Source: MGML01 sp964493985
GTDB lineage: Bacteria > Chloroflexota > Dehalococcoidia > Dehalococcoidales > UBA2162
Length of the DNA stretch: 64,000 nt
Reading direction: 5' to 3'
Assembly (NCBI GenBank): GCA_964493985.1
Contig: CAZBQL010000002.1
Coordinates: 9,398 to 73,397, forward strand
In this document: one piece after another, positions 63,376 through 64,000 of the stretch
How the letters are laid out: each line of letters begins with the position of its first letter
Position numbering within the stretch: the stretch's first letter is position 1
Program-made: the position numbers and the translations under genes
Notes under the pieces: generated by a model
What the model saw: the letters and a program-made list of their open reading frames with translations, nothing else
What the model was told of the DNA's origin: nothing
Databases searched by the model: none

Positions 63376-63774
63376 ATGTCAAACTACAAGATGCTCATCA
63401 ATGGAGAACTGGTTGAAGCGGAGTCCGGTAAGACCATACCGGTCATCAATCCGGCGACAGGAGGGCAGTTTGCCACGATTCCGATGGGCGGAGAGAAAGA
63501 CATCGACAAGGCGGTAGCCGCCGCTAAGAAAGCATTCCCTGCCTGGTCACACAAATCTGCAATGGAGAGGTCGATGGCGCTTTCCCGGATAGGACAGGGG
63601 CTTCAAGCCAAGACAGAGGAACTTGCTCAACTGGACTGCCGGAATCACGGTTCGCCGATTACCGTTACCCGAAACAGGGCAAGAGGAGCAGCATTCGGAC
63701 TCTCACGCGGTGGCGGTCAAATTCCCAAAAATGAGAATGTTGAACTGTTCGAGGAGCAAGCGGATAAGAGATAG
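63376..63774 (+). pseudogene. Aldehyde dehydrogenase, N-terminal remnant
   Basis: The first 95 or so residues are clear aldehyde dehydrogenase: MLINGELVEAESGKTIPVIN, AVAAAKKAFPAWSHKS and LQAKTEELAQLDCRNHGSPI. From about residue 105 the sequence (FGLSRGGGQIPKNENVELF) no longer matches the family and ends at a TAG at residue 133; intact enzymes are about 480-500 residues and need their Glu and Cys active-site residues further on. Neither other plus-strand frame nor the following 220 bp restores the family. GGAGGAAAGAGAG precedes the ATG, so the 5' end of a once-expressed gene is preserved. A short expressed protein cannot be excluded. Confidence 0.75.
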
Positions 63775-63831
63775 TTCAGGACTATTATGGAAATCTTGGG
63801 ACTGCAGGTCAAGTAGTGATGGGAGAGAAAA

Positions 63832-63874
63832 TGGTGGGCGATACTGGATTTGAACCAGTGACCTCTGCGATGCA
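63832..63874 (-). other. 3' half of a tRNA gene (Ile/Val/Ala-like), remnant or attachment site
   Basis: On the minus strand: variable region AGGTC, a perfect T-arm ACTGG-TTCAAAT-CCAGT, the acceptor strand ATCGCCC-A and an encoded CCA. No matching 5' acceptor strand (GGGCGAT) or foldable D- and anticodon arms occur within 80 nt upstream, so the gene is not complete. It is framed by an imperfect inverted repeat, GGGAGAGAAAATG at 63821 and CATTTTTGCTCTCCC ending at 63901. tRNA 3' ends are common attachment sites of integrated elements; if so, the element would lie to the right of this point. Confidence 0.6.
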
Positions 63875-64000
63875 AGGACACCGGTTCATTTTTGCTCTCC
63901 CGAACAGGAGGGTACTGTCAAGAAGATTGTGTGAAATTACCCTCTATTAAATTACGAAGGGAAGGGAGATTATAGTGCACCTTTCCTACAGGATTAGACC

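Noticed and set aside
63832..63907. Complete tRNA gene on the minus strand
   Set aside because: The T-arm, acceptor 3' strand and CCA are fine, but no 5' acceptor strand pairs with ATCGCCC and the anticodon stem has two mismatches of five; only the 3' half is real.
1..64000. CRISPR arrays, insertion sequences, prophage genes, rRNA
   Set aside because: No regularly spaced repeats, transposase, integrase, capsid or rRNA-like sequence was seen on either strand.

Overview
The window reads as chromosomal DNA of an anaerobic bacterium with a moderate base composition (roughly 45-50 % GC by eye). It carries methyl-branch Wood-Ljungdahl enzymes (MetV, MetF), an NAD-linked formate dehydrogenase, carbon-monoxide/xanthine-dehydrogenase-type molybdenum hydroxylase subunits, a selenoprotein and many flavin/iron-sulfur proteins. 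No ribosomal RNA or marker protein is present, so a lineage such as Chloroflexota (Dehalococcoidia-like) is only an inference from gene content. No CRISPR array, prophage or insertion sequence was seen.

1-10.4 kb is a tight plus-strand operon for storage glucan and trehalose: malQ (cut by the window edge), glgB, treZ, a GH57/DUF3536 enzyme and treY, with 4-nt stop/start overlaps at two junctions. 10.6-21.4 kb continues with a double PRC-barrel protein, PEP synthase, a metallo-beta-lactamase-fold protein and a DUF72 protein (both minus strand), a compact pyruvate phosphate dikinase, a divergent HhH-GPD protein and glucan phosphorylase. Together these link glucan breakdown to the PEP/pyruvate node.

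21.5-39.1 kb is an accessory catabolic region. On the minus strand are a UDG-fold protein, a ferredoxin with an AprA/fumarate-reductase-like flavoprotein, an MFS transporter and a UGSC-family selenoprotein. The selenoprotein gene is split by one in-frame TGA that falls exactly on the U of the UGSC motif and is followed by a SECIS-like hairpin. Divergent from it run three short-chain dehydrogenases, an aryl-acid AMP ligase, a cupin and a phosphotriesterase-family hydrolase. A minus-strand molybdenum hydroxylase operon follows, whose FAD subunit contains a whole GltD-like oxidoreductase inserted inside its FAD domain.

39.4-54.3 kb holds an ADP-forming acyl-CoA synthetase/GNAT fusion and two complete two-component systems plus a tandem-receiver protein. 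These flank a formate dehydrogenase operon: a small NHLP/LigA-like protein, NuoE-like, NuoF-like, and an FdhA that carries the same NHLP/LigA-like module at its C-terminus.

54.3-62.1 kb is a second, paralogous NuoG/NuoE/NuoF set. Its catalytic-like subunit has lost the Mo-ligand Cys/Sec, its NuoF is fused to a GltD-like NAD(P)H oxidoreductase, and it runs directly into metV-metF. It is best explained as an electron-input complex for methylenetetrahydrofolate reductase rather than a formate dehydrogenase. 62.4-64 kb has an SRPBCC protein, a structured intergenic region, an aldehyde dehydrogenase 5' remnant, and the 3' half of a tRNA gene that resembles an integration-site remnant.
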